This document shows, piece after piece, positions 26,868 to 35,816 of a DNA stretch of 64,000 nucleotides (position 1 is the first letter of the stretch; each line of letters starts with the position of its first letter). The notes under the pieces are model-generated. The model was not told the DNA's origin. It searched no databases and worked only from the letters and a program-made list of their open reading frames with translations. The stretch spans positions 62,001 through 126,000 of the forward strand of contig NZ_PYWA01000007.1 in NCBI RefSeq assembly GCF_003056335.1, read 5' to 3'. The stretch comes from Paracoccus indicus. GTDB taxonomy: Bacteria > Pseudomonadota > Alphaproteobacteria > Rhodobacterales > Rhodobacteraceae. A program made the position numbers and the translations under genes.

Positions 26868-27488
26868 TCACAAGACCCAGTTCGCCACGATCAGCCCCGG
26901 CACGCTGTCCAATGCCCGGTCCGCGTCCCGCGCCAGGTCCAGCCGCTTCGGCAACTTGACCTGCGGCACCAGCAGGAAGATCGGCGCGGTGACCTTGCCG
27001 CGCCCGGTCTTCGAGCGGGACACCACGGCCTGGCCCTTCGTGTTCAGCCGTCCCTCCGCCACCAGCAGGCTCGGCCCCGTGCGGCGATAGACGAAGCGCA
27101 GGCGCAGGCCGCGTCGTCGTTCCCATTCACCGGGCGTGATCCGGCCGCCACGCAGGGACTTGCCCGCCGCAGGCAGCGGGATCGCCAGCCAGAACCCGTT
27201 CTTCGAGCGGATCAGCGGCCCGGTGTCATGGGCACCGACGATCACCGGGGCCTTCGACCAGACCAGCGCCGCGGCATCGAGGCTGTCGCCCGACCTCGGG
27301 AAGCTCTGGCTGCGGATCGAGTTGGCGAGTCGGGGGCCGAGCCCCGCGCCGGTGATCTGCAGCCGCCAAGCGGTCTTCAGTCCGGTCCCGGCCTCGCGCA
27401 TGGCGGCCGTGACAGCGCGCTCGCCCGCCGCGACCTCGGCCGCCATCATCGCGACGATGTCGGGATCGATGTCGAGCTTCAGTTTCAC
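26868..27488 (-). CDS. DUF6441 head-tail protein (HK97 gp10-like position)
   Basis: 206 residues, basic C-terminal half (RRRGLRLRFVYRRTGPSLLV). I associate it with DUF6441, which occupies the HK97 gp10/tail-completion slot in alphaproteobacterial prophages. Overlaps the upstream connector gene by 4 bases. The 105 bases between it and the Ntn hydrolase gene contain nothing recognisable. Confidence 0.7.
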   Translation of the reverse strand: MKLKLDIDPDIVAMMAAEVAAGERAVTAAMREAGTGLKTAWRLQITGAGLGPRLANSIRSQSFPRSGDSLDAAALVWSKAPVIVGAHDTGPLIRSKNGFWLAIPLPAAGKSLRGGRITPGEWERRRGLRLRFVYRRTGPSLLVAEGRLNTKGQAVVSRSKTGRGKVTAPIFLLVPQVKLPKRLDLARDADRALDSVPGLIVANWVL

Positions 27489-27796
27489 GCGGGCCTCAGA
27501 TCGACGGTCCAGACCAGCCGCTCGCGGTCGCGGACAGGCTCGCCCTGAATGAGGAAGGCGTCGCCGTCGATCTCGATGCGGTCGCCGGGACGCGGTGTCG
27601 GCACCTCAGCCACGCGCAGGTCGATCCTCGTGGTCTCGGACCAGAGTCGCGCATCGCCGAAGTCGCTGATCGCGTCGGCGCGCCGGGCGACGACCCGCAC
27701 CAGCACGGGCGCGCCGCCGTCGGCGATGTAGACCGCGTCCCGACCGATGTTCGGATCGGCGAAGAGCGCGCCAACGGCGGCGGCGAAGGCGCTCAT
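27485..27796 (-). CDS. Head-tail joining protein
   Basis: 103 residues from an ATG at 27796 that shares bases with the stop of the upstream gene. Beta-rich protein (VYIADGGAPVLVRVVARRAD ... PRPGDRIEIDGDAFLIQGEPVRDRERLVWTVDL), typical of phage head-tail adaptors of the lambda FII-like class. Called mainly from pattern and position. Confidence 0.7.
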   Translation of the reverse strand: MSAFAAAVGALFADPNIGRDAVYIADGGAPVLVRVVARRADAISDFGDARLWSETTRIDLRVAEVPTPRPGDRIEIDGDAFLIQGEPVRDRERLVWTVDLRPA

Positions 27797-28131
27797 TAGA
27801 ACGTCGCGTTCAGGCGCACTCGACCGGTTGTGTCGCCCGCGCCGCTGGCCACGGCCTCGACGGCCGCGCCGATGAGGGTGTTGTCGGTCGCGACCGTGGT
27901 GCAGCGCTTGTTGGTGTCGTCCCAATAGACCTTGGCGCCGACGGTCCAGGCCTGGGAGCCGACCTTGGTGATGTCGAAGACGCCGACGAGCGCCGTCTCG
28001 ACGGGCTCGCCGAGGGCGGCGGCGCCCGCGGCGATACCGAAGATGGAGCCGACGAGCAGGCCATCGCCGGAGGCGACGGCATAGGGCGCGGTCAGGGTGA
28101 TGGTATTGCCGGGCTGGACGTAGGTTTTCAT
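27796..28131 (-). CDS. DUF2190 capsid decoration protein
   Basis: 111 residues: MKTYVQPGNTITLTAPYAVASGDGLLVGSIFGIAAG ... KVYWDDTNKRCTTVATDNTLIGAAVE. This is a clear DUF2190 protein, a small capsid-stabilising protein encoded directly after the major capsid gene. Confidence 0.88.
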   Translation of the reverse strand: MKTYVQPGNTITLTAPYAVASGDGLLVGSIFGIAAGAAALGEPVETALVGVFDITKVGSQAWTVGAKVYWDDTNKRCTTVATDNTLIGAAVEAVASGAGDTTGRVRLNATF

Positions 28132-28157
28132 GGGGGTGATCCTCTTGGAAAGACGAA

Positions 28158-28179
28158 GGGCGGCCCGTGTGGGCCGCCC
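28158..28179 (-). terminator. Strong hairpin after the capsid gene
   Basis: GGGCGGCCC, loop GTGT, GGGCCGCCC: a perfect 9-bp stem between the capsid gene (ends 28209) and the decoration gene (starts 28131). On the minus strand it is followed by TTCGTCTTTCC. It probably attenuates transcription or protects the capsid mRNA 3' end. Confidence 0.6.
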
Positions 28180-28208
28180 GCGTGTCAGGGTTCAGCATGG
28201 GGTGCGGG

Positions 28209-30266
28209 TTACGCGCCCGGGTTCTTGTAAAGGCCGCGCCAGTCGATGGCCTTGGCGCCGAAGTCGAGGCGGCACTTGATCTCGACGCCGTCGACGTCGA
28301 AGCCGTTGCGCGTCTCGATGTAGGCGCCCTGCTGGCCCTCGAGATAGGCGTACTCGATGGTGTCGATCTGGTTGGGCGAAGCCGCCAGATACCAGGCGGT
28401 CTCGCTGGCGGCGTCGAGCCGGGGCTCGCTGATCGGCGCGAGGGTGCGGATCGACTGCGGCACCACGCTGGACGTCGCAGCGGGCACCAGGTTCTGGGCG
28501 ACCAGCTGCTCGGCCTTCAGCTCCAGCGACGCGGGCACGATCAGGAACGCCGGGCGGACGTTCAGCACCGTCTTCTTGTCGAGGCCGGTCTGCTTGGCCA
28601 TCGCGGCGCGCGCCGCACCGACGCTGCTCACGTCGAGCGCCGCGCCGGTGCCGGCGAGGTTCTTGTGGGTGGCGTGGAATAGCGCGTTGCCGTCGGCCAT
28701 CGCCGGGTTGGCGGTGATGATGCCCCAGACCACGTCCGACTCCAGCTGCGCGATGGAGTTGCCGTACATCGCCGGGATCCGGGTGAAGGCGTCGAGATCG
28801 TCGTTGATCAGCGTCTGGTGGGTGATCGCGACCACCCGGCCATACGTCTTGACCTTGTAGCTCTCCTTCGACTCCCCGAGCGTGCCGCGCTTGAACTCAC
28901 CACTCTCGCCGACCTCGAGCAGCTGAGGGGCTTCGCCGAGCTGCACCCGGTGCATCGCCTTGAAGTCGGTCGCCAGCACCTGGCGGCAGAACAGCATGAA
29001 GGTGCGGGGATAGGCCTCGTAGGCCTGCCGCAGGGTCTTGTTGGTGACGGCCGAGAGGATCTCGGGGAAGTCCGATGTGGAATGCAGCGCCCGCGTCGCC
29101 ACCTCGTCGCGCGACAGGCCCCGCGTGTTCACCCCGGCATTGCCGAAGCTCTCGCGGGCGAGTTCCAGCAGCGTCATGCCGCGATACTGGCGCGCGGCGT
29201 CCTCCAGCTGGAACAGCGTCGGGCTGTAGCGGTGCAGCAGCGCGTTCGCCACCGCATCGCGGCGGGTGATGCGCTCGTCGCGGCCGCCGAGCGGGACGGA
29301 GACATGGGGGAAGGTGCGGGTCTCGTCCGACTTCGCGGCGACCTGGTCGAGGATAAGGCGGCGGGACTCGTCGACGCTGACGCCGCGCTTGACCAGATCC
29401 TCGGCGAAGCCGCGCTCGAGGTTCAGCCGCCCGGCCAGATCGTAGATCGTGGAGACGCGGTCGCGCTCGGCCTCGCGCGCGCGTGTCGCGACCGTTTCGG
29501 TGTCGGGCGCGGGAGTTGCCTGCGTCTTCGGCTGGCTGCGGGTTTCGACTACGGCGACCGTCGGGTCGGGCGCAGCCGGTTTCGGCTCGGTCATGGGGGT
29601 GTCCTCGGTTGCGACCGGCTCGGTCGGCTGGGTGGTGGCGGGGGTTGCGGCGTCGCTCGCCGGAGTCTGGGTCTTGTCCGTCATCGGGGTCGGTCCTTTC
29701 GTGGTGGAAGGGGCGTCCCGGCGGTGGAGGACGCAGTCGTGAAGGGGATGCTGGGCACGGAAGCCCGCGGCGGGGTCCGCGCCGACCGCGACGGCGGAGA
29801 CCTCGAACGGGGTCCAGTCGACCGCGCGCCAGAGTTCGCGCGCGGCCTCGGGCTTCGAGACCTCGAAGCGGTGGACCTGGTAGCCGATCGAGACCGCGCG
29901 GATGTGCCCGGCCTGGATGTCGCGCCAGATTGGCTCGACATCGGCGCGCTCGCTGATCCGCACCAGCGCGATGCCGCGGCCGTTCTCGATCCGCGCCGAG
30001 CCCGGCACGACCGAGCCGATCACCGCGTCGAGCGTGTCGAGCTCGTGCACCTTCAGGAACGGCGCGCCCGCGTTCAGCCGGTCGAGCCGGACATGGGCGG
30101 GATCGAGGCTCAATTCCTCGTCATAGGCCTCGCCGAAGAGGGTGGCGCGGCGGACGCGGGCCCCGGCCGACCAGATCACCTCGACGGTGCGGCTGTCGGC
30201 ATCGGCGGTGTTGGGCGCAAGCTCCGCCGACCGGCGCATGGCCGGCAGTTCGATCATCGTGTCCAT
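28209..30266 (-). CDS. Prohead protease / major capsid protein fusion
   Basis: 685 residues from an ATG at 30266. Residues about 5-185 are an HK97-type prohead protease: EVIWSAGARVRR, MNGG-like FLKVHE with the catalytic His, and IRAVSIGYQVHRFE with the Ser. A Thr/Pro-rich linker (about 190-290) acts like a scaffold domain. The rest is an HK97-fold major capsid protein (GMTLLELARESFG, VVWGIITANPAMADGNALFHATHKN, FLIVPASLELKAEQLV). Two in-frame internal ATGs in the linker, at 29684 (preceded by GAAAGGA) and 29594 (preceded by GAGGACA), could yield a separate capsid protein. This fusion is known in alphaproteobacterial phages. Confidence 0.9.
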   Translation of the reverse strand: MDTMIELPAMRRSAELAPNTADADSRTVEVIWSAGARVRRATLFGEAYDEELSLDPAHVRLDRLNAGAPFLKVHELDTLDAVIGSVVPGSARIENGRGIALVRISERADVEPIWRDIQAGHIRAVSIGYQVHRFEVSKPEAARELWRAVDWTPFEVSAVAVGADPAAGFRAQHPLHDCVLHRRDAPSTTKGPTPMTDKTQTPASDAATPATTQPTEPVATEDTPMTEPKPAAPDPTVAVVETRSQPKTQATPAPDTETVATRAREAERDRVSTIYDLAGRLNLERGFAEDLVKRGVSVDESRRLILDQVAAKSDETRTFPHVSVPLGGRDERITRRDAVANALLHRYSPTLFQLEDAARQYRGMTLLELARESFGNAGVNTRGLSRDEVATRALHSTSDFPEILSAVTNKTLRQAYEAYPRTFMLFCRQVLATDFKAMHRVQLGEAPQLLEVGESGEFKRGTLGESKESYKVKTYGRVVAITHQTLINDDLDAFTRIPAMYGNSIAQLESDVVWGIITANPAMADGNALFHATHKNLAGTGAALDVSSVGAARAAMAKQTGLDKKTVLNVRPAFLIVPASLELKAEQLVAQNLVPAATSSVVPQSIRTLAPISEPRLDAASETAWYLAASPNQIDTIEYAYLEGQQGAYIETRNGFDVDGVEIKCRLDFGAKAIDWRGLYKNPGA

Positions 30267-30270
30267 GGGG

Positions 30271-31812
30271 TCAGTCCTGTCGGTCGGGGTCGGCCTGCGC
30301 CGGGTTGGTTTCATACGCGTTGGCGGAGGGATCGTCGTCGGCGGGATCGTTGGTCTGGGCGCTGCCGGTTTTCGTGACGCGCCGCGGATCGCTGTCGAGC
30401 ACCAGCCCCAGCGCATCGAGCTTGGCGTTCGTCGCGGCGATCTCCGCCAGCACCGCATCGGGGTTCCGGCCCTGCCGCGCGATCACCTCGGCCAACGTCA
30501 TGGTGCCGGAGCGGATCGACAGCAGGTTCGCCATCGCGTCCTTCTGCGGATCGACCGCCTCGAACTTCGGCGGCGACCATTCGACCGGCACTATCGGCGA
30601 CGGGATCTGACCCGCCGCCCATGCGGCCTCGGTGAACCAGCGCCAGACCGGGGCGCAGAACATCGGGATGAACAGCTGCCATTGGACGGCGTCGATCTGG
30701 CGGCGGAACTCCACCAGGCCCGCCCGTATCGAGGAATAGTTGACCTGGGACAGATCGCCGGTGAGCAGCTCGTAGGGCACCCGGAAGCCCGCCGAGATGG
30801 TGTGCAGGCTCGCGCGCTTGTACTCACCGTAGCCGCCCGTGGCCGAGGGCTGGTTGAACCGGATGTCCTTGCCGCCGCGGGCATAGGCGATCAGCCCCGG
30901 CTCGAACTGCTCGACGCGGTTGCCATCGGCATCGATCACCGACGGCGCGATGCCCTGCTGCGCCTCGTCATCGCCGAAGACGATGGCGGTGACGCAGGCC
31001 TCGGTCTTCTTGCGGACGAGTTCCGCCACCTCGTAATCGTCGAGATCACGCAACGACCGGATCACCGGCGCGCCCCATGGCACACCGCGCGCCTGCGTGC
31101 GCTGCTTCTCGTAGACATGGGCGATCTCGCTCGCTGGCACCGGGCGACTCTGCAACCCGTTCTGCAAGGCGCCATAGGCGTCGCCCGGATGCTCGGCATG
31201 CAGCCAGTAGGCGCGGCGCTTGCCGACCGGATCGAACTCGATCCCTTGCACAAGGCGCCCCGCGCCGAGGGCGCCGGATTTCGTGGCGTCGAGGAAGTCG
31301 GCCTCCAGCACCTGCAACTGCAGAGGCACGGCCAGACCGTCGCTCGCGCGCCGCAGGCGACGGCGTACCAGGACCTCGCCCGCCTCGACCATCTCACGGC
31401 AGATCAGCGTCTGCAGCCCGTAAAAGTCGAGCTGGCCGTCGGCGTCGCACTCCGCCGTCCAGCGCTCGAACAGCGCGTCCACCTTGCGGTCCAGCGTGTC
31501 GTCGCCGCTGGCGGCGCGGGGCATGATGCCCGCGCCGATGATGTTGTTGACCAGCACTGCGACGGCCTTGGCCGCATGCGGGTTGTTGCGCACCAGGTCG
31601 CGCATCCGGTCGCGCAGCAGTGCCCCGGCGACGCCGATTTCGGTGTCGGCCGAGGATCCCGGCGCACGCCAGCCCTCCGTCCGCCGCCCGCGCGCGGCCC
31701 CGTCGTAGCCCCGCGTCAGGGTCTCGAAGGCTTGCCGCGCCATGACGCGGCGCGCGGCCATGCGAGGCGCCACGGTTGCGATGGCGTGGTCGAACCAGTT
31801 CGCCGACATCAC
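30271..31812 (-). CDS. Portal protein (lambda family)
   Basis: 513 residues: RDRMRDLVRNNPHAAKAVAVLVNNIIGAGI, DFYGLQTLICREMVEAGEVLVRRR, and PYELLTGDLSQVNYSSIRAGLVEFRR, all typical of lambda B-like portals. It forms the dodecameric ring through which terminase pumps DNA. Overlaps the gpW-like gene by 4 bases and ends 5 bases before the protease/capsid start. Confidence 0.93.
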   Translation of the reverse strand: MMSANWFDHAIATVAPRMAARRVMARQAFETLTRGYDGAARGRRTEGWRAPGSSADTEIGVAGALLRDRMRDLVRNNPHAAKAVAVLVNNIIGAGIMPRAASGDDTLDRKVDALFERWTAECDADGQLDFYGLQTLICREMVEAGEVLVRRRLRRASDGLAVPLQLQVLEADFLDATKSGALGAGRLVQGIEFDPVGKRRAYWLHAEHPGDAYGALQNGLQSRPVPASEIAHVYEKQRTQARGVPWGAPVIRSLRDLDDYEVAELVRKKTEACVTAIVFGDDEAQQGIAPSVIDADGNRVEQFEPGLIAYARGGKDIRFNQPSATGGYGEYKRASLHTISAGFRVPYELLTGDLSQVNYSSIRAGLVEFRRQIDAVQWQLFIPMFCAPVWRWFTEAAWAAGQIPSPIVPVEWSPPKFEAVDPQKDAMANLLSIRSGTMTLAEVIARQGRNPDAVLAEIAATNAKLDALGLVLDSDPRRVTKTGSAQTNDPADDDPSANAYETNPAQADPDRQD

Positions 31813-32018
31813 CGGTCCCCGCGCGAGAAGCCAGCCAGTCCGGCGATCGGCAACGGCCGCGTGGTGCCCGCGATGGCGCGCTCGATGGTCCGGATGCGGG
31901 CGAGCAGGTCCTCGGCCGAGCCGTAATCCACCGACTTGCCGTCATAGCTGACCCGGGTCGTGCCGCTGGCATAGGCGCGGCGCAGCGCCGAAAGCTCCGT
32001 TTCCGTCCAGTCGGTCAT
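31809..32018 (-). CDS. gpW-like head-tail joining protein
   Basis: 69 residues (MTDWTETELSALRRAYASG, VSYDGKSVDYGSAEDLLARIRTIE), the size and pattern of lambda gpW, located as usual between terminase and portal. ATG at 32018 lies directly after the terminase coding region. Confidence 0.8.
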   Translation of the reverse strand: MTDWTETELSALRRAYASGTTRVSYDGKSVDYGSAEDLLARIRTIERAIAGTTRPLPIAGLAGFSRGDR

Positions 32019-32020
32019 GT

Positions 32021-34024
32021 TCAGAACCATCCTCCGCGCCGTCCGAGCCAGTCGGAGCGGCGCTTGCCCTGCGGGGCCTGTCCCGGCCGGTTGATCTGCC
32101 CGGCGGGATCGGTGTCGGTGGGGGCTGCCCCGAGCTGATCCTCGAGGTCGCGCCATTTCTCGTCAGGCCAGCGATCCGCGCCCGCGATCCAGGCGGCGGC
32201 GCGGGCATAGACTCGGCAGTCCAGCGCCTCGTTGCGCTCGCGCAGCTTCTGCCATTCCAGCCGGGCGAAGCCGCGCTTCGTGCGCACCGTCACCAGCTGC
32301 TCGGCCACGAACTGCTTCAGCCATTCGTTCTCGACCCAGTGCGGCAGGTGCACCGCGCCGGGCGGGAACGCCGCACCGTCGGCCATGTCCTCCTCGGTCG
32401 GGCGCGCCAGCCGCAGGAAGCGGTAGGTCTCGGCCTTGAAGGTGGACACCGCCACGGTCCAGAGCCGCGCCCCGCGCCGCAGGCGTTTCCCGCCCTCGGT
32501 CGCGTCGACGAAGGTTGGCCCCGACACCGGGCTCGAGCGGTTGAACCCCTCGACACCCTTCACCGGCGACACCTGTGCGAACCCCTGCGCTCGCGACCAG
32601 GAATAGACCGCCGGGGGCTCGTAGCCGGTATCAATGGCCAGCCGCGCGATCCTGAGATGCGCGCCACGCTCGTGCGGCCACGACCTGTCAAGCAGCGCCG
32701 TCAACTCCGACCAAGCGTCGTGCCGGTCGGGGCCACCCTCGATCACGACGTGATCCACCAACCAGCTTTCCAGACCACGACCCCAGGCCCAGACGTCGAC
32801 CTCGATCCGGTCCTTCTGCACGTTTGCCCCGGCGGTCAGGAACAGCCCGCCCGCGGGCACCGTGCCGGATGTCCAGCGCTCGCGCCGGTCGTAGAGCCGC
32901 TGCCAGTCGGGGGCTTCGCCGGTCTCGACCCAGGTCTCGCCGAGGATCGTGTTGCGGAACGCCTTGATCGCCTCGTCCGACCCCTGAGCCGCGTCCCATG
33001 CCCGCACGATCCGCTCCCAGCTCAGCCAGCCGATCGGCGAATAGAGCGCCGAGAGGTGATACCCGACCGTGGTCGGATCGGCGGCCACAGCCGTCGCCCG
33101 CCATTCGCCCCCCTCCAGCATGGCCGTCTTGTGGTGCTCCGCGATGGGCGTCTCGCAGCCCTCGCAGTGATATTCCGCCGTCCCCGGGCGGCCCTTCTGC
33201 CAGCGTAGCCTGTCGAACTTCAGCCACTGCATCGCGCCGCAATGCGGGCACGGCACGAAGAACCGGCGCTGATCGCTGGCCTCGTACTCGCGCTCGATGC
33301 GCGACAGCCCCCGGATCGTGGGCGTCGAGACCAGCAGCACCTTGCGCCGGTGGGCAAAGGTCAGTGACCGCGCCTCGGCCAGCGTGACCGGGTCGCCTTC
33401 CTCGTCAGCGGACGCCGGATAGGCGTCGACCTCGTCGAGGAAGATGTAGCGCGCCGGAGTGGACCGCAGCCCGACCGCCGAGTTCGCCCCGGTCATGATC
33501 AAAATGCCGCCCGCGAATTCCTTCGACAGCATCGTGTTGCCCGCGTCACGGGACCGGGCGGGCTTCACCCGCTCCCGCAGCTCGGGGCTTTCGTCGATCA
33601 GTGGGTCGATCCGCTGGCGGGAGTTGCGTTTCGCCAACTCCACCGTCGGCTGGACCGCGAGCATCGGGCCCGGCGCCTGGTGGATCGCGAACCCGATCCA
33701 GTTGTTCCCGGCCTCCGTCGCGCCGACCTGCGCCGCCTTCATGAACACGACCCGCTGCGTGGGATCGCCGGGCGACAGCCGGTCCATGATCTCGCGCATG
33801 TAGGGCGTGCGCACCGTGCGATACCGCCCCGGCTCGGCCGAGGCGCGGCCCGAAAGCATCCGGTGCCGGTCCGCCCATTCCGAGACGGTCAGGTCCGGGT
33901 CGGGCCGAAGCCCGTTGCCCCAGGCGCGCAGGATCTCGCCCGCGCCGTCGAAGTCCGTCAGGCCATCATCGTCACCGGAAGTCGGGCCGGACCTCGGCGA
34001 GTTCGTCGAGGTGGGCGCGTACAT
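32021..34024 (-). CDS. Terminase large subunit (GpA family)
   Basis: 667 residues. ATPase part: VVFMKAAQVGATEAGNNWIGF (Walker A-like, about 95-115) and YIFLDEVDAYP (Walker B). Nuclease part: LAIDTGYEPPAVYSWSR and later acidic residues. Zinc-like CPHCGAMQWLKFDRLRW ... YHCEGCETPI lies between. It cuts concatemers and drives packaging. The start (34024) overlaps the small-subunit gene by 53 bases, longer than elsewhere in this operon, so a shorter form starting at a non-ATG codon is possible. Confidence 0.92.
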   Translation of the reverse strand: MYAPTSTNSPRSGPTSGDDDGLTDFDGAGEILRAWGNGLRPDPDLTVSEWADRHRMLSGRASAEPGRYRTVRTPYMREIMDRLSPGDPTQRVVFMKAAQVGATEAGNNWIGFAIHQAPGPMLAVQPTVELAKRNSRQRIDPLIDESPELRERVKPARSRDAGNTMLSKEFAGGILIMTGANSAVGLRSTPARYIFLDEVDAYPASADEEGDPVTLAEARSLTFAHRRKVLLVSTPTIRGLSRIEREYEASDQRRFFVPCPHCGAMQWLKFDRLRWQKGRPGTAEYHCEGCETPIAEHHKTAMLEGGEWRATAVAADPTTVGYHLSALYSPIGWLSWERIVRAWDAAQGSDEAIKAFRNTILGETWVETGEAPDWQRLYDRRERWTSGTVPAGGLFLTAGANVQKDRIEVDVWAWGRGLESWLVDHVVIEGGPDRHDAWSELTALLDRSWPHERGAHLRIARLAIDTGYEPPAVYSWSRAQGFAQVSPVKGVEGFNRSSPVSGPTFVDATEGGKRLRRGARLWTVAVSTFKAETYRFLRLARPTEEDMADGAAFPPGAVHLPHWVENEWLKQFVAEQLVTVRTKRGFARLEWQKLRERNEALDCRVYARAAAWIAGADRWPDEKWRDLEDQLGAAPTDTDPAGQINRPGQAPQGKRRSDWLGRRGGWF

Positions 34025-34568
34025 GTCTCTCCAGCACCTTCTGCATCGCGGCTGGCTCCACGGCGATCTGCTGGCCGGTCGCGTCGCTGCATGCGGCCGA
34101 GAGCTCGGCCGCCATCAGCGCCGCCGCGCGTGCAGGCCAGGTCACCCAGGCGTCCCGCTCTTCCCGCGCCAGGCGGAACACCAGCGCCAGCGCGCGAGCC
34201 CGCTCGATCAACTCCCCCTTCAGCTTCTGCAGCCGGATGCGCCGCTCCTGCGCCTTCAGCACCTCGTTCGCGGTCTTGGCTTGCAGGAAGGTGGTGCCAC
34301 CACCGACGGCTGGCACCGCCAGACCCTGTTCTCGGAGCGTGTCACCGACGGCCGCCACTGCCGCCTCGGGGACAGGCTTCAGCTTCGGTGCGGGCGGCTT
34401 GCGGGTCTTGGACGGGTCCGTCGTTTCCGCCCGCCGGGCGTCGCTGGCCGTCGCGTTAATGCTGCCGTCGGGATAGAGGACCAGCCGCTCGGCCGTCTTC
34501 GCCTTCTGGATCGCGCCCCGCGACAGCCCGACATGGGCGGCGTACTGGCGCTCGCTCATGCCCTGCAT
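33972..34568 (-). CDS. Terminase small subunit-like (Nu1-type) protein
   Basis: 198 residues. N-terminal HTH (MSERQYAAHVGLSRGAIQKAKTAERLVLYPDGSINA, matching the 'elements of external origin' family), a long charged helical middle and a C-terminal helical region (LERHVRAHLDELAEVRPDFR). It should recognise the packaging site and recruit GpA. First gene of the late leftward operon. An in-frame ATG at 34559 is an alternative start. Confidence 0.75.
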   Translation of the reverse strand: MQGMSERQYAAHVGLSRGAIQKAKTAERLVLYPDGSINATASDARRAETTDPSKTRKPPAPKLKPVPEAAVAAVGDTLREQGLAVPAVGGGTTFLQAKTANEVLKAQERRIRLQKLKGELIERARALALVFRLAREERDAWVTWPARAAALMAAELSAACSDATGQQIAVEPAAMQKVLERHVRAHLDELAEVRPDFR

Positions 34569-34597
34569 CGACGACCCCGATTATCATTCAAGATCAT

Positions 34598-34620
34598 GTG
34601 CTTATCGAGTTGATAAGCAC
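34598..34620. promoter_or_regulatory. Operator-like palindrome in divergent promoter region
   Basis: GTGCTTATC and GATAAGCAC form a perfect 9-bp inverted repeat with a 5-base spacer. It is the only clear palindrome in the 111 bases between the late leftward operon (start 34568) and the rightward gene at 34680, so it is a good candidate repressor or activator site. Confidence 0.55.
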
Positions 34621-34679
34621 GACGGAGAGAGCGAACGTCCTGTCAGAAGGACGATGCAACTCACCACGGAGCCACCACG

Positions 34680-34952
34680 ATGACCACGCGCCTGAACCCG
34701 ATCACCACCCCGCGCCACGAACTCCGCGCCGAGAGGGCGCGCAGGAACAAGGAAGCCGCGCTCGCGGCCTTCATCGGCAAGAAAGCCGAGATCGACGAGA
34801 TGCTCGCCCGGCTGCAGGCGCTCAGCGACGACCATTTCAACTGCCACCCCGACGAGGTGGGCTGGGCCATGGTCGGCACCCTCGAACACTACGCCAGCCT
34901 TCTGAAGCGCATCACCGACAGCGCCTTCGGCGAGGGCGAGCACGCCCGCTGA
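34680..34952 (+). CDS. Conserved phage hypothetical protein
   Basis: 90 residues, helical and charged (RHELRAERARRNKEAALAAFIGKKAEIDEMLARLQALSDDHFNC). No catalytic motif. I recognise this type from Rhodobacterales prophages but know no function. It is the first gene of a short rightward operon with the DUF3489 gene. A perfect hairpin (TTCCGGC, GCT, GCCGGAA at 34954-34970) follows its stop. Confidence 0.7.
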   Translation: MTTRLNPITTPRHELRAERARRNKEAALAAFIGKKAEIDEMLARLQALSDDHFNCHPDEVGWAMVGTLEHYASLLKRITDSAFGEGEHAR

Positions 34953-35046
34953 TTTCCGGCGCTGCCGGAACTCCTGCCGCGCCGAAGCGCGGCTCGGGGT
35001 CGTAGGAGGGTCGCGACGGTCGCGGCCCCGAACACGGAGACCCCAG

Positions 35047-35634
35047 ATGACCAAGCTTTTCGACACACAGCTCGTGATCCTCAGCGCCGCCGCGCAGCGC
35101 GAGGACCGCAACGTCCTGCCGCTTCCCGGCTCGCTCCGCGTCGGCGCCGCCGCCAAGGTGGTCGGCGCGCTCCTCTCCCGCGGGCTGATCGCCGAAACGC
35201 CGACCGAGAGCCAGACCAAGGCCGACGCCGCGCTCAACCGCATCTGGCACAACGATGAGGACGGCAACGCCATCCTCCTCCACATCACGAACGCTGGCCT
35301 TGCCGCCATCGGCGTCGAGCCGGAGAGCGGCGACAGCGCGCCCACGGGCGCCGACGAGGCGCCGAGTGCGGAGGCCTCGCAGGACACCCCCACCGAGCCC
35401 GCAGCCGCGCCCAAGGCGCGCACGCCGCGCGAGGGCACCAAGCAGGCCACCCTGATCGCCATGCTGCGTGCGCCGGATGGCGCGACCATCGAGGAGATCA
35501 TGGCCGCGACGGGCTGGCAGTCGCACACGGTGCGCGGCGCGATGGCCGGGGCGCTGAAGAAGAAACTCGGGCTCGAGGTGACATCGGAGAAGATGGACGG
35601 GCGCGGCAGGGTCTATCGGCTTCCCGCCGCCTGA
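35047..35634 (+). CDS. DUF3489 winged-helix protein
   Basis: 195 residues. N-terminal half: FDTQLVILSAAAQREDRNVLPLP, AAKVVGALLSRGLIAE and LLHITNAGLAAIGVE. An Ala/Pro/Thr-rich linker follows. The C-terminal DUF3489 is REGTKQATLIAMLRAPDGATIEEIMAATGWQSHTVRGAMAGALKKKLGLEVTSEK. The last part has winged-HTH character, so DNA binding is likely. Common cargo of alphaproteobacterial mobile elements. Followed by a terminator. Confidence 0.88.
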   Translation: MTKLFDTQLVILSAAAQREDRNVLPLPGSLRVGAAAKVVGALLSRGLIAETPTESQTKADAALNRIWHNDEDGNAILLHITNAGLAAIGVEPESGDSAPTGADEAPSAEASQDTPTEPAAAPKARTPREGTKQATLIAMLRAPDGATIEEIMAATGWQSHTVRGAMAGALKKKLGLEVTSEKMDGRGRVYRLPAA

Positions 35635-35655
35635 TCCTATGCCGTAAGCGCTACG

Positions 35656-35684
35656 CCGCCGCCCCGACCGGGCGGCGGTTTCTC
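35656..35684 (+). terminator. Intrinsic terminator after DUF3489 gene
   Basis: CCGCCGCCC, loop CGACC, GGGCGGCGG (perfect 9-bp stem, 35656-35678) followed by TTTCTCGTT, 22 bases after the DUF3489 stop on the plus strand. Confidence 0.7.
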
Positions 35685-35816
35685 GTTGCCATAACAGCAG
35701 ATCGCGGGCGGCGGCCTGCAGATTGTCGTGTGCCATTACTGTGCCACCAGTGAGACTCGTGACGGGCATCATTCGGCGTGACATGTTGTGGGAGAATCTG
35801 TGAACGGCGGCACAAC

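Noticed and set aside
12961-34568. Interpretation of the whole structural cluster as a resident gene transfer agent
   Set aside because: The tail-tip genes are GTA-like, but the GpA terminase, fused protease-capsid, replication, methylase and recombinase genes indicate a real prophage.
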